Assembly (NCBI RefSeq): GCF_044594925.1
Contig: NZ_CP138991.1
Coordinates: 2,170,001 to 2,234,000, forward strand
Length of the DNA stretch: 64,000 bases
Source: Maribacter sp044594925
GTDB lineage: Bacteria > Bacteroidota > Bacteroidia > Flavobacteriales > Flavobacteriaceae
Direction: 5' to 3'
In this document: piece after piece, positions 1-8,246 of the stretch
Position numbering within the stretch: the stretch's first letter is position 1
Layout: each line of letters begins with the position of its first letter
Notes under the pieces: model-generated
What the model was told of the DNA's origin: nothing
Database searches by the model: none
What the model saw: only the letters and a program-made list of their open reading frames with translations
Translations under genes and position numbers: made by a program

Positions 1-153
1 TTTCACCAGTGTACTCGTCTTATGGGCGTTCGTCTCTTTAAACACATCGAACTTCTTGGGTACGATTATGTACTTATAATCATTGATATTATTTTGACCA
101 TACGACATACAACTTAGAACTAAATATAATGCTACAATTACTCCTTTCAACAT
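1..153 (-). CDS. Secreted protein of unknown function, N-terminal fragment
   Basis: This is the first 51 codons of a leftward gene whose 3' part lies outside the window. It begins with a clear signal peptide (LKGVIVALYLVLSCMSYGQ) ending in a typical -GQ cleavage region, followed by NINDYKYIIVPKKFDVFKE. This NDYKYIIVPKKF start is one I associate with a conserved flavobacterial secreted protein of unknown function. It sits downstream of the DUF5723 gene and reads the same way, 69 bases away, so the two may be co-transcribed. Cysteine 15 could tempt a lipoprotein call, but the surrounding residues do not make a good lipobox. Function is unknown. Confidence 0.7.
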   Translation of the reverse strand, partial: MLKGVIVALYLVLSCMSYGQNNINDYKYIIVPKKFDVFKETNAHKTSTLVK

Positions 154-222
154 ATTAGAATTTTAGTGATACGCTACAATAAATGAAAAAAACGTGCCAA
201 AGAATAACTTTAGGCTAAATCC

Positions 223-1653
223 TTATCTTTTGTTCCAAGATATGATATTTAATCCTAACTGAAAAGAAGCATAATTAGAGCCTGTAATATTTTGGTACGA
301 CAAAAGGTTATCTGCCATAGCGTAAAGGTTAACAGGTCCCAACTGTAGATTAACACCTAAACCTAGATTGGTACGACTAAATTTATCTGCCGTATATGAA
401 GCCTTTAAGGCCATTACGTTGCCCAGTCTACGAACATAAAAACCGGTCACTGCCATCTGTGGACCTCTTGGTCTTTTTATGGCAAAAACATGCGCTCCTA
501 CAGAATTTCTAAACCTTACTCTAGCATTGCTTGAAAAAGCGGTTACCGAACAGTCACAATTTTCTTGTGAGCCTACGGGTTTTCCAAAGTCGTGTCTCAG
601 AGAGGCATTTATTTTAGTTGGTCTAAAGGTTACGTAAGCCCTGTCACTAGATTGAAAGGGCACTAATTCTTCAACCTCATCTACTAAATCTTGCCAGAAA
701 TCCCTGTTTAAATTTCCAAAATCTTCCAAAATATTAATCTCAATACCTTCTACACTTGCATTACCCTCTAAACTATAACTCTGGGTATCTCCGCTATGAT
801 ACATAAATCCTAAATCCAATACACTTCCTGTAATTACAGTTCTTTCACTTAAGTGATACGTAAAACCTAAATCCAACCCCAATCCCAAATCTCCACCGAA
901 CAAGGCTCTTTTCACGAGAGCACTAGAAACGTTATCATCATCTGCAGCACTATCTAATTCCCCAAATCCTGAACTTCTTAATTTAAGGTCGGCACTTAAG
1001 GTAGTGTTAAAGATATTATTTTGACCTTCCGTATTTACCAGATAACCATTATTTCCTGTTGAATTGTAGTCTAAAATTCCAGAATAAATTTTACCTCTTA
1101 CACCTATTGTTAAATCCTTGCCAATATTCTTATTTACTCCAAAATGAAAAACATTGACCATAGACCCTCTCATACTTAAGTCTCCTAGGTTGAAACGTCT
1201 ATTAAGCTGGTTCGCGTTTCCTTCAAATAATAGAAAGGCATAGTCCTGGGGCCAGTAAGAAATATTATCAAACTCCAAATAAGCACCAAAAGAATAGAAT
1301 ATGTCAGGATCAGTAGACCTGAAACCAACATTTAAAAACTCCAATTGAAAATTACCACTAAGCTCGTCAGAAGGTCCTAAACGCTGAACCAAACGATTTC
1401 TTACTTTATCATTGATATCCAGACCATCAACCGCAAAAATATCGTTTACAGTTGCCGCATTAGAGCCGCCATAGCCCGAAATACCGGATAGTAATGGCAC
1501 CCCGCCATACCACTTAAAAGCTGTCTCCACACCGGGATTAACCATCAAGGACTGCGGAATTTCATTAAAATCGTACAACAATTGTTTATTCTGCGCATGC
1601 AGAAAATAGCATCCGAAGAGGAGAAAGATAAGATAGCCCCGGATTATTCTCAT
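223..1653 (-). CDS. DUF5723 family outer-membrane protein
   Basis: The 476-residue product has a signal peptide (about residues 1-20, ending LHAQ), then QLLYDFNEIPQSLMVNPG, the start typical of the DUF5723 / PorP-like families in Bacteroidota, where an asparagine-proline follows a short secreted segment. The remainder is rich in alternating hydrophobic strands (GVNKNIGKDLTIGVRGKIY, SASLRHDFG-like segments) as expected for a beta-barrel in the outer membrane. Its start overlaps the stop of the upstream lipoprotein gene by 4 bases, so the pair is surely translated together. No enzyme motif is visible. A structural or accessory role in the cell envelope is the most that can be inferred. Confidence 0.75.
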   Translation of the reverse strand: MRIIRGYLIFLLFGCYFLHAQNKQLLYDFNEIPQSLMVNPGVETAFKWYGGVPLLSGISGYGGSNAATVNDIFAVDGLDINDKVRNRLVQRLGPSDELSGNFQLEFLNVGFRSTDPDIFYSFGAYLEFDNISYWPQDYAFLLFEGNANQLNRRFNLGDLSMRGSMVNVFHFGVNKNIGKDLTIGVRGKIYSGILDYNSTGNNGYLVNTEGQNNIFNTTLSADLKLRSSGFGELDSAADDDNVSSALVKRALFGGDLGLGLDLGFTYHLSERTVITGSVLDLGFMYHSGDTQSYSLEGNASVEGIEINILEDFGNLNRDFWQDLVDEVEELVPFQSSDRAYVTFRPTKINASLRHDFGKPVGSQENCDCSVTAFSSNARVRFRNSVGAHVFAIKRPRGPQMAVTGFYVRRLGNVMALKASYTADKFSRTNLGLGVNLQLGPVNLYAMADNLLSYQNITGSNYASFQLGLNIISWNKR

Positions 1654-2192
1654 TTAACTCGTAACATAAATTCGCCCGCAGACCTTAAGACTAACGACGC
1701 GTTCGCAATGCTTGAAGTACTACTATTATCACCAAGGTTTCTAGCACTAAGTCTAATTTCAGAGGTATTTCTTAGTATATCTAGACTTTTCCCAGTATCG
1801 CCATAAGCAACTTCCCTAATTAAAAGAGCCGTAGGAGCTGCATCCATTTGAAAGAACTCAATATCTAAAACGGTATCTGTCTCATCTAAAAATTCTATAC
1901 TGATCTCAACATCCTTACTGGTAGTATTTTCTAATTCATATGTAATAACACCACCTAATACCCTATCGGCAAAAAATGCCTCTTCAAAAGCATCGAAATT
2001 AAATTCTTGAGTGAAAAAACTTAAACCTACGATTCTATTAATTAGACTTTCCTGTGCCTCTACATAAAAAATACTGGATTCAAAGGAGGGCGTAATGGTG
2101 AGATCTTCATATTGCCCGAAATCTAACTCCTCAGAGCAAGACGAAAGACACCCCATTAGCAATAGTACCAAGACAATTTTTGAAATTTTCAT
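1650..2192 (-). CDS. Lipoprotein of unknown function
   Basis: The 180-residue product has a lipoprotein signal: a hydrophobic stretch and the lipobox LSSC, with Cys19 as the likely lipidated residue, followed by SEELDFG. The rest is a beta-rich acidic domain (for example DVEISIEFLDETDTVLDIEF) with no motif I recognise. The stop codon overlaps the start of the DUF5723 barrel gene by 4 bases, so the lipoprotein probably works with that barrel at the outer membrane. This coupling of a small lipoprotein to a barrel is inferred from gene order only. Confidence 0.75.
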   Translation of the reverse strand: MKISKIVLVLLLMGCLSSCSEELDFGQYEDLTITPSFESSIFYVEAQESLINRIVGLSFFTQEFNFDAFEEAFFADRVLGGVITYELENTTSKDVEISIEFLDETDTVLDIEFFQMDAAPTALLIREVAYGDTGKSLDILRNTSEIRLSARNLGDNSSTSSIANASLVLRSAGEFMLRVK

Positions 2193-2253
2193 TTCTAACT
2201 TATAAAACGTGTCACCAACAACAGTTGCGACACTAGTTCTAGTAATAATAACT

Positions 2254-2943
2254 CTATAAATAGTTTTTTATTTCCCGTAAGTCGGTAATGATAGGACAAT
2301 ACTCATGTGGGTCTTCACCAAGTGTACAAAAATGTAAAGCGCTTAAACCACTAGCCTGTGCCCCAAGTATGTCTGCCTCAAGGCTATCACCTATCATTAA
2401 AGAGTTAGTAGGCTTTGTTCTAGCCTTGTCCAAAGCCATTTTAAAAATTATAGGATTTGGCTTTTTAACGCCTGCCATTTCTGAATCGATGATTTGATTA
2501 AAATAACTGTGGATACCCGATTTTTTTAACTTCTTTTCTTGTATTTCCTGAAAACCGTTGGTGATAATGTGTAAGGTATATTTAGGTTTTAAGTAATCTA
2601 AAATCGCAGTCGTGTATGGAAACAGGTGGTTGAACGAGGATAGATTATTAATATACTCCTCCGACAGACTATTTATGGTATGGTCTGAAATACCATAATC
2701 CAAAGTATCAAATACCGTTTTAAGGCGTTGATATCGTAGTTCGGTTTTTGTTATTTTCTCTTCACGATACAATTTCCAGAAGGCAAAGTTTGCGGGAACA
2801 TAGACCTCTAGAAAATGTTCTAAAGGAATATCAATCTCGTGTTCAACAAGAATCTTCTTGAAGGTAAGTGCAGAATTTTTTTCAAAATCCCAAAGGGTAT
2901 GGTCAAGGTCAAAAAAAACATCTGTTACGCTATTTTTATACAT
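2254..2943 (-). CDS. yjjG: YjjG-type HAD nucleotidase (non-canonical pyrimidine nucleotidase)
   Basis: HAD-superfamily hydrolase of 229 residues. Motif I is VFFDLDHTLWDF (Asp12 nucleophile, Asp14), and the C-terminal motif is IGDSLEADILGAQASG. The order and length match YjjG, which removes phosphate from non-canonical pyrimidine nucleotides such as 5-fluoro-dUMP. The longest frame starts at 2994, but I chose the Met at 2943: it gives MYKNSVTDVFFDLDHTLWDF, the usual family start, and overlaps the upstream deacetylase-like gene by only 8 bases. Family assignment is good; the exact substrate is inference. Confidence 0.85.
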   Translation of the reverse strand: MYKNSVTDVFFDLDHTLWDFEKNSALTFKKILVEHEIDIPLEHFLEVYVPANFAFWKLYREEKITKTELRYQRLKTVFDTLDYGISDHTINSLSEEYINNLSSFNHLFPYTTAILDYLKPKYTLHIITNGFQEIQEKKLKKSGIHSYFNQIIDSEMAGVKKPNPIIFKMALDKARTKPTNSLMIGDSLEADILGAQASGLSALHFCTLGEDPHEYCPIITDLREIKNYL

Positions 2944-4231
2944 TGTATTCTGATAATATCTCTTTATAAATTGATTTCCATTCATGCTTTCCATTGCTTC
3001 CCAATAATTCGTTCGAAAAGACGGTCACTAGCTTTCCATTGACGTTTCTTACCTCAACATAAATTCTTTTTATAGTATTTACGATTTCAGTTCTATTCCT
3101 AAGATTCATTAAGGCATAATCATGTATGGCGAACGGATGTATTTTAATAGGTTGCTGCACTTCTAAAGGAATATCATAAAATTGAAAAGAAGTACAAGTT
3201 CCTGCCCTGAAACCAATCTCGCGGCTATAACCCATGGTATAGTCATCTGTAAATTCAGCTTCGATAAGATTTCTATATGTATCTGGTATATCAACTCTAT
3301 TGTAGCGCATGCGCGACATGTGAACAGGTCTGTTCACGACATTTTCTAAATCTTGTTTTTCCCGTTTTAATAGCGTTGTATTGGCAAAAGAACTGTAAGA
3401 GGCTGCTAATGCCACTTTTGAATAATCGCCTACATATTTTATCAATGATTTAAAGGTGTTGCTGTTTGTAGAAACGTTCTTATCGTACTTTGAATAATTA
3501 GCAAACTGGAAAAAAAAGGTGCTTTTCACCTTCGACTCTTTATGCCAATCTATCAAATCTGAAAAATTATCGTAGGGGTCCTTTCTAATCTTGAGACCAA
3601 CGGCAATACGCTCAAAAACCCGCTTTAATCTTAACGTCCCTAAGTCTAACAACAAACCCGCAGCACCCCTTATAATACCTCTATTGGAATAACAGTGCGA
3701 TGTAGTCACATCAATTACGGATTCATACCCGTATCTTCTCTTACCATAATTTAGGTCAGGAAAACGCTCCAGCAACAATTTTAATAGTTTAAGTGCCCAG
3801 ATGTCCACTACTGGTCTATGTAAAAAACCATTTTGGTATCCTAAACTATCTTTTGGAGAGAATCTTCCATGTATATCCTTTACGTGGGGCAGGTACTCTT
3901 CATATCTACTCAGCAAATAAAAACTAGCGGCAAAAACGTCATAAGGTATATTACTTCTTTCTCCTGTAGCGAAGAAGCAGGGAACATTTTCCCAATTAAC
4001 GATAGCAACTTGTATATCGTTTATTCCTTGTTCAAAAAGCAAGTTGTTACTTCTTACAAAAAACTCATTTTGAAGCGGTTGCTTCGTGTAGGTGATTTTG
4101 GCCTCATTATGCTTTATAAAATCCTCGACTTTGGTCGTAAAACCAATTTCTATCCCTAAAATTTTAGTGAATACCTGCTTCATGGTATAACTGAAACGAG
4201 GTGTAATTTTATGGGTATATATCAATAACAT
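2936..4231 (-). CDS. Polysaccharide-deacetylase-like protein, probably inactive
   Basis: The 431-residue product resembles the flavobacterial polysaccharide deacetylase family with an N-terminal DUF7033-like domain: FAASFYLLSRYEEY, then NGFLHRPVVDIWA, and a C-terminal half with DYTMGYSREIGFRAGT. In the relatives I remember, the metal-binding segments read roughly DIDNAY and GIHPSY. Here the corresponding segments read VIDVTTSH (about residue 172) and ALAASYSS (about residue 275), so the second Asp and the His look lost. The gene follows radC with no gap (its ATG at 4229-4231 abuts the radC stop) and overlaps yjjG by 8 bases, an operon arrangement. It is most likely a pseudoenzyme or has a changed chemistry. 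Confidence 0.7.
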   Translation of the reverse strand: MLLIYTHKITPRFSYTMKQVFTKILGIEIGFTTKVEDFIKHNEAKITYTKQPLQNEFFVRSNNLLFEQGINDIQVAIVNWENVPCFFATGERSNIPYDVFAASFYLLSRYEEYLPHVKDIHGRFSPKDSLGYQNGFLHRPVVDIWALKLLKLLLERFPDLNYGKRRYGYESVIDVTTSHCYSNRGIIRGAAGLLLDLGTLRLKRVFERIAVGLKIRKDPYDNFSDLIDWHKESKVKSTFFFQFANYSKYDKNVSTNSNTFKSLIKYVGDYSKVALAASYSSFANTTLLKREKQDLENVVNRPVHMSRMRYNRVDIPDTYRNLIEAEFTDDYTMGYSREIGFRAGTCTSFQFYDIPLEVQQPIKIHPFAIHDYALMNLRNRTEIVNTIKRIYVEVRNVNGKLVTVFSNELLGSNGKHEWKSIYKEILSEYNV

Positions 4232-4930
4232 TTACAAAGTTTGATTATCCGCAAAACTATAATAATTCTTCTGCGTTACGATGAGATGATCTAAAACTTT
4301 AATATCCAAAGATTCTGAAGCTCTTTTTATTTTTTCCGTGATCTGTTTATCAGCAGCACTGGGTCTCAACGTACCACTAGGGTGATTGTGTGCTAATATA
4401 ATACCAACGGCACCTAATTCTAGGGTTTGTTTCATGATAAGGCGTACATCTACCAAAGTGCCCGTAATACCCCCTTTACTTAATTGCGACTTAAAAAGTA
4501 CCTTATTTGAATTGTTTAAATATAATATCCAAAATTCTTCATGCTCCAATTCTCCCATAATGGGTTGTAAGATTTCATAGGCATCCTTACTACTATTAAT
4601 CTTATCGATTTTTTGAGCTTCCTCTCCCCTTCGTCGTCTGCCCATTTCTAGGGCCGCAGCAATAGTTACGGCCTTAGCTTCCCCGATACCTTTGAACTGC
4701 ATCAATTGTTTTATAGAGAGTCTTCCCAATTCGTTTAGATTATTATCTACAGAGGAGAGTATACGCTTGGAAAGTTCGACAGCACTTTCGGACCTACTAC
4801 CGGAACCGATTAAAATCGCAATAAGCTCCGCATCCGATAAGACAGACCGCCCTTTGTTCACCAGTTTTTCCCTTGGCTTATCATCATCCGACCAATGCTT
4901 TATAGAAAAAGAAGTTGGCTTTTCTTGCAT
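4232..4930 (-). CDS. radC: RadC family protein with JAB/MPN domain
   Basis: RadC-like protein of 232 residues. A helix-hairpin-helix-type N-terminal part (LSDAELIAILIGSGSRSESAVEL, then LMQFKGIGEAKAVTIAAALEMGRR) is followed by the JAB/MPN domain with the metalloprotease-like signature AHNHPSG (His181, His183, Ser185) and Asp194. The family is called DNA repair protein by tradition, but its reaction is not established. It heads a leftward set with the deacetylase-like gene and yjjG. The ATG at 4930 lies only about 4 bases after a TATCTTTA promoter core, so the mRNA may be leaderless. Confidence 0.93.
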   Translation of the reverse strand: MQEKPTSFSIKHWSDDDKPREKLVNKGRSVLSDAELIAILIGSGSRSESAVELSKRILSSVDNNLNELGRLSIKQLMQFKGIGEAKAVTIAAALEMGRRRRGEEAQKIDKINSSKDAYEILQPIMGELEHEEFWILYLNNSNKVLFKSQLSKGGITGTLVDVRLIMKQTLELGAVGIILAHNHPSGTLRPSAADKQITEKIKRASESLDIKVLDHLIVTQKNYYSFADNQTL

Positions 4931-4934
4931 TTGC

Positions 4935-4942
4935 TAAAGATA
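4935..4942 (-). promoter_or_regulatory. Promoter -7 element for radC
   Basis: On the minus strand this reads TATCTTTA, one base from the Bacteroidota -7 consensus TAnnTTTG, and it is preceded by CGC as in the mpl promoter (6815-6822). The shared 12-mer TCGCTATCTTTA occurs at both places. Transcription would start at or within a base or two of the radC ATG. No convincing -33 TTG was found at the right distance. Confidence 0.4.
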
Positions 4943-4993
4943 GCGAACAAATTATTTTATCGTAAATTTCAATATCATTTAAAAACCCAAAGA

Positions 4994-5437
4994 ATGAAAT
5001 CCTTATTAACTACGGAAGGCCATAACGAAATTGCTAATCGCATCTCTAAACTTTCGGAAAGTTCCGAACGGCAATGGGGAAAAATGACTGTAGGTCAAAT
5101 GGCATGGCATTGCCAATACCCTTTAAAATTGGCTATCAAAAACAAAGCGAACACTTCTAAGGGAAACTGGTTCATTAAAACCTTTTTCAAAAAGTCCTTA
5201 TATAATGACAAGCCGTGGCGTAAAGGTCTCCCTACTTCTCCAGAATTAAAAGCTAAAGAGCCAAAAGATTTTAAAAGTGAATCTGAACTTCTAAAGACGC
5301 TGGTGGATGATTTTCACGCCCTAAAGGACAGGGATATTTGGTATCCTCATCCTATGTTCGGGAGGTTTACTCCTGAGCAATGGGGACAATTACAGTATAA
5401 ACATTTAGACCATCATTTAAAACAGTTTGGAGTCTAG
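4994..5437 (+). CDS. DUF1569 (DinB-like) protein
   Basis: The 147-residue product matches the DUF1569 family of the DinB/YfiT helical-bundle superfamily: GKMTVGQMAWHCQYPLKLAI near the N-terminus and LQYKHLDHHLKQFG at the C-terminus. The His residues in AWHCQ and DHHL occupy the positions where DinB-like proteins bind a metal. The open frame extends back to 4895, but that part overlaps the start of radC on the other strand and reads as an unlikely basic leader, so I start at MKSLLTTEGH. The gene converges with mpl, with 4 bases between stops. Enzymatic role unknown; relatives are thiol-dependent or detoxification proteins. Confidence 0.8.
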   Translation: MKSLLTTEGHNEIANRISKLSESSERQWGKMTVGQMAWHCQYPLKLAIKNKANTSKGNWFIKTFFKKSLYNDKPWRKGLPTSPELKAKEPKDFKSESELLKTLVDDFHALKDRDIWYPHPMFGRFTPEQWGQLQYKHLDHHLKQFGV

Positions 5438-5441
5438 GGTA

Positions 5442-6797
5442 TTATATCATTAGGTTCTGAATTGCATCTAAATCGAGTCCGCCATAATTTCCGGAACTCA
5501 TTAATAACAACGTTGTGTTTTTATAATCCTGCTCTTTTATATAATCATGAAAACACGCTGCATCTGTAAAAATTTTCAAATCATCCCTTTGAAAAGCCTG
5601 TGAAATTTGCGCTGGGGTTACTTCTTTTAATTTTTTAATTGCGACGGATTCTGGTAGAAAAAAGATAACCGGGTCGTCCGCTGCATCCAAAGCGCCTTTA
5701 TACTCTTTTAAGAATTCTGGATTAAAACTACTATAGGTATGCAGTTCCAAGCAAGCTACTAACTTACGGTCTGGATATTGCTCCTTAACAGCTTTGGTAG
5801 TTGCAGCCACCTTACTTGGTGAGTGCGCAAAATCCTTGTAGGCTACACTAAAAGATCCTTCCGCAATTTTCTCAAGTCTTTTAGACGCGCCCTTGAACGT
5901 TGCTATGGCTTCATAAAAATCATCTTCATCTACACCCATATTTTGACAAATCCATTTTGCCCCTGCAAGATTACTCAAATTATGTGCGCCAAAGACCTCA
6001 ATAGGCATGGGTCCTTCTGGAGTTTCTAAAAGTGTTTGACCCTCTTCAACAGTATATGCTGGAGTTTGATAAGCAAACTTTCGTATTGAATTTTCTGAGG
6101 CCTCCACTACCCTTTTCACTTCAGCATCTTCCTCGTTATAAGTGATACTCCCACCGTTAACAATACTATTTACAAAAATTTGAAACTGCTCCACATAATT
6201 ATCAAACGTAGGAAATACATTGATATGGTCCCAAGCGATACCACTTAACAGCGCTATATTAGGCTTGTACAAATGAAATTTTGGTCTACGGTCTATTGGA
6301 GAGGATAAATATTCATCGCCCTCAAGAATGATAAAGTCGTTCTCTTCCGTTAAATGTACCATACGGTCAAAACCATCCAATTGAGCACCTACCATATAAT
6401 CTACCTCACGTCCATGAAAATCCAATACATGTAGAATCATTGAAGTAATCGTAGTTTTACCATGACTACCGCCAATAACGACCCGAGTTTTATTTTTAGA
6501 TTGCTCATACAGAAATTCGGGATAAGAATAAATTGTTAAGCCAAGTTCCTGAGCCTTTATCAACTCGGGATTATCCGCTTTTGCATGCATTCCCAAAACA
6601 ATGGCGTCTAGATCTTTATGTATTTTGCTAGGAAACCATCCAAACTCGGTCGGTAGTAAACCCTTTGCATTCAATCTAGATTTAGATGGTTCAAAAATAA
6701 CATCATCACTACCGGTTATCTCGTATCCTTTATGGGCTAGGGCCAGTGCCAAGTTATGCATGGCACTACCACCTATTGCTATAAAATGTATTTTCAT
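5442..6797 (-). CDS. mpl: UDP-N-acetylmuramate:L-alanyl-gamma-D-glutamyl-meso-diaminopimelate ligase
   Basis: Mur ligase family protein of 451 residues. It opens with the Rossmann segment MKIHFIAIGGSAMHNLALALAHKGYEITGSD-type start, has the ATP-binding loop GSHGKTT at residues 110-116, and the Mur signatures LEGDEYLSSPIDRRPKF and AHNLSNLAGA. The GGSAMHN start separates Mpl from MurC. Mpl attaches tripeptide released from old murein to UDP-MurNAc, so it recycles cell wall in the cytoplasm. The frame could start one TTG earlier at 6800; ATG at 6797 is preferred. The gene is single, convergent with the DUF1569 gene and divergent from the cupin gene. Confidence 0.93.
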   Translation of the reverse strand: MKIHFIAIGGSAMHNLALALAHKGYEITGSDDVIFEPSKSRLNAKGLLPTEFGWFPSKIHKDLDAIVLGMHAKADNPELIKAQELGLTIYSYPEFLYEQSKNKTRVVIGGSHGKTTITSMILHVLDFHGREVDYMVGAQLDGFDRMVHLTEENDFIILEGDEYLSSPIDRRPKFHLYKPNIALLSGIAWDHINVFPTFDNYVEQFQIFVNSIVNGGSITYNEEDAEVKRVVEASENSIRKFAYQTPAYTVEEGQTLLETPEGPMPIEVFGAHNLSNLAGAKWICQNMGVDEDDFYEAIATFKGASKRLEKIAEGSFSVAYKDFAHSPSKVAATTKAVKEQYPDRKLVACLELHTYSSFNPEFLKEYKGALDAADDPVIFFLPESVAIKKLKEVTPAQISQAFQRDDLKIFTDAACFHDYIKEQDYKNTTLLLMSSGNYGGLDLDAIQNLMI

Positions 6798-6814
6798 CAA
6801 ACAAAATTAGAATG

Positions 6815-6822
6815 TAAAGATA
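6815..6822 (-). promoter_or_regulatory. Promoter -7 element for mpl
   Basis: The minus strand reads TATCTTTA here, about 18 bases upstream of the mpl ATG, inside the same 12-mer TCGCTATCTTTA that precedes radC. This is a near match to TAnnTTTG and gives a leader of roughly 13 bases. No clear -33 element. Confidence 0.4.
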
Positions 6823-6896
6823 GCGATAGCCAATAGCATCACAAACTGCTTCTTTCTTCAGCGGTTTATTTTTACCTTGTAAAGAAATATCAAATT

Positions 6897-7214
6897 ATGG
6901 ATCTAAGTCTTGAACGTATAGCATCAAAGGAAATCATGCCAGGGTATCATGGCAAACTTGTACACAGCGAAAACATGAGTATGGCCTTCTGGACCGTAGA
7001 AAAAAATGCTACCGTTCCCGAGCATTCACATATGAACGAACAGATTATGCATGTTATGGAAGGTGAATTTGAATTTACCCTAGAAGGAATTACAAAAACT
7101 TACTACCCGGGCGATATCGTTGTCATTGCCGCTCATCAAAAACATAGTGGAACAGCATTAACGCCTTGTAAGTTACTTGATGTTTTTAGTCCTGCACGTG
7201 AAGAATACCGATAA
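6897..7214 (+). CDS. Cupin domain protein
   Basis: A single-domain cupin of 105 residues. Cupin motif 1 is VPEHSHMNEQIMHVMEGEFEF with His43 and His45 as metal ligands, and motif 2 is YPGDIVVIAAHQKHSG with a third His. Proteins this short bind a metal and a small ligand; the substrate cannot be read from the sequence. The next gene, an SDR-like protein, begins 23 bases downstream on the same strand, so the two may form a small operon acting on the same metabolite. There is no signal peptide, so it is cytoplasmic. Confidence 0.85.
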   Translation: MDLSLERIASKEIMPGYHGKLVHSENMSMAFWTVEKNATVPEHSHMNEQIMHVMEGEFEFTLEGITKTYYPGDIVVIAAHQKHSGTALTPCKLLDVFSPAREEYR

Positions 7215-7237
7215 CAAATCCCATAAAAACAACAAGA

Positions 7238-8023
7238 ATGATCGTAGCTCTTAAAGGAAAAAAAGCATTGGTAGGTGGCAGTAGCGCGGGCATTGGCAAA
7301 GCTATTGCGCAACAGTTGGCCGAAAGCGGTGCCAGTGTAACTCTAATGTCCAGAAATAAAGCCAAACTAAAATCGGTCTTGGCTAATTTAGCTACTTCCC
7401 AAGGACAAGTACATCAATATCTTGTGGTCGATTTTACAGATTTTGAGACCTATAAAAAGATAATAAGCACCTATTTTGAACATAATTACGTGGACGTTCT
7501 TGTGAATAACACCCAAGGCCCGCCTGCTGGCGACCCTTTGGAAAAGGACATTGCCGATTATCAAAACGCTTTTGACCTATTATTTAAAACTACCCTATAC
7601 ACTACGGAACTTGCCCTAAAACACATGCGAAAAAACAACTGGGGACGGGTTATTAATGTTGCTTCCGTTTCCGTTAAAGAACCAATCTCATATTTAGCTT
7701 TATCCAATACCATAAGAGCTGCCGTCACCACATGGGCCAAATCGCTGGCAACAGCTGTTGGACAAAATAAAATAACGGTGAACAGTATTCTTACCGGGTA
7801 TTTTGACACGGACCGCATTACCCAACTCAACGCAAAAAAGGCAAAACAACTTGGTATTACAGAAGATGAAGTTTTAAAGGACATGCAATCCAAGGTGCCT
7901 TTAAAAAGAATAGGAGACCCAAAAGAATATGGCTATCTGGTCGCTTTTTTAGCCTCGGACAGGGCAGCCTACATTACAGGAACCAATATCCCCATAGACG
8001 GTGGTCTTTTAAAATCTATGTAA
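7238..8023 (+). CDS. Atypical short-chain dehydrogenase/reductase (BKR-like, catalytic Tyr/Lys replaced)
   Basis: A 261-residue SDR fold protein with the dinucleotide-binding turn GGSSAGIG (residues 13-20) in place of TGxxxGIG, the VLVNNTQGPP segment for NNAG, and the C-terminal FLASDRAAYITGTNIPIDGG typical of FabG-like proteins. The active-site stretch is SVSVKEPISYLALSNTIRAAV: aligning Ser143 to the catalytic Ser puts Ser156 where Tyr should be and Arg160 where Lys should be. This agrees with the BKR-like SDR-like subgroup that lacks the usual tetrad. It follows the cupin gene by 23 bases. Reductase activity is therefore doubtful. Confidence 0.85.
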   Translation: MIVALKGKKALVGGSSAGIGKAIAQQLAESGASVTLMSRNKAKLKSVLANLATSQGQVHQYLVVDFTDFETYKKIISTYFEHNYVDVLVNNTQGPPAGDPLEKDIADYQNAFDLLFKTTLYTTELALKHMRKNNWGRVINVASVSVKEPISYLALSNTIRAAVTTWAKSLATAVGQNKITVNSILTGYFDTDRITQLNAKKAKQLGITEDEVLKDMQSKVPLKRIGDPKEYGYLVAFLASDRAAYITGTNIPIDGGLLKSM

Positions 8024-8153
8024 TATTTTATTATTGAAAATCAGTACCTAACCCAAACCCTCACGTTCCCTAATCAAAAGTCCTACTTAACTCAACGCTA
8101 TTTTGCTACGGCATAGGTTTTGTAAAGATTTGTTATGTTCATGACCCCGGGAC

Positions 8154-8233
8154 ACGTTCCCAGGACAATCGTAAGAAAAACAAACATAAAGCTTCAAGGC
8201 AAACCTGGGAGCGTTTAAATCTCGATTATCGAG
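8154..8233 (+). promoter_or_regulatory. Inverted repeats in the region before the alpha-2-macroglobulin gene
   Basis: Two structures sit in this gene-free stretch. ACGTTCCCAGG (8154-8164) can pair with CCTGGGAGCGT (8204-8214), 10 of 11 positions. Closer to the gene, CTCGATTATCGAG (8221-8233) is a perfect 6+1+6 palindrome ending 13 bases before the ATG. A TAAATTTA box (8234-8241) follows it, a weak -7-like element. The palindrome may be an operator. Function is inference. Confidence 0.35.
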
Positions 8234-8246
8234 TAAATTTAGAATA

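Noticed and set aside
15..153. Lipoprotein signal at Cys15 of the first fragment
   Set aside because: The residues around the Cys (LSCMS) lack the small residue after the Cys that lipoboxes need; a normal signal peptide ending SYGQ fits better.
2839..3042. Small plus-strand frame between yjjG and the deacetylase-like gene
   Set aside because: It lies wholly over two well-supported leftward genes.
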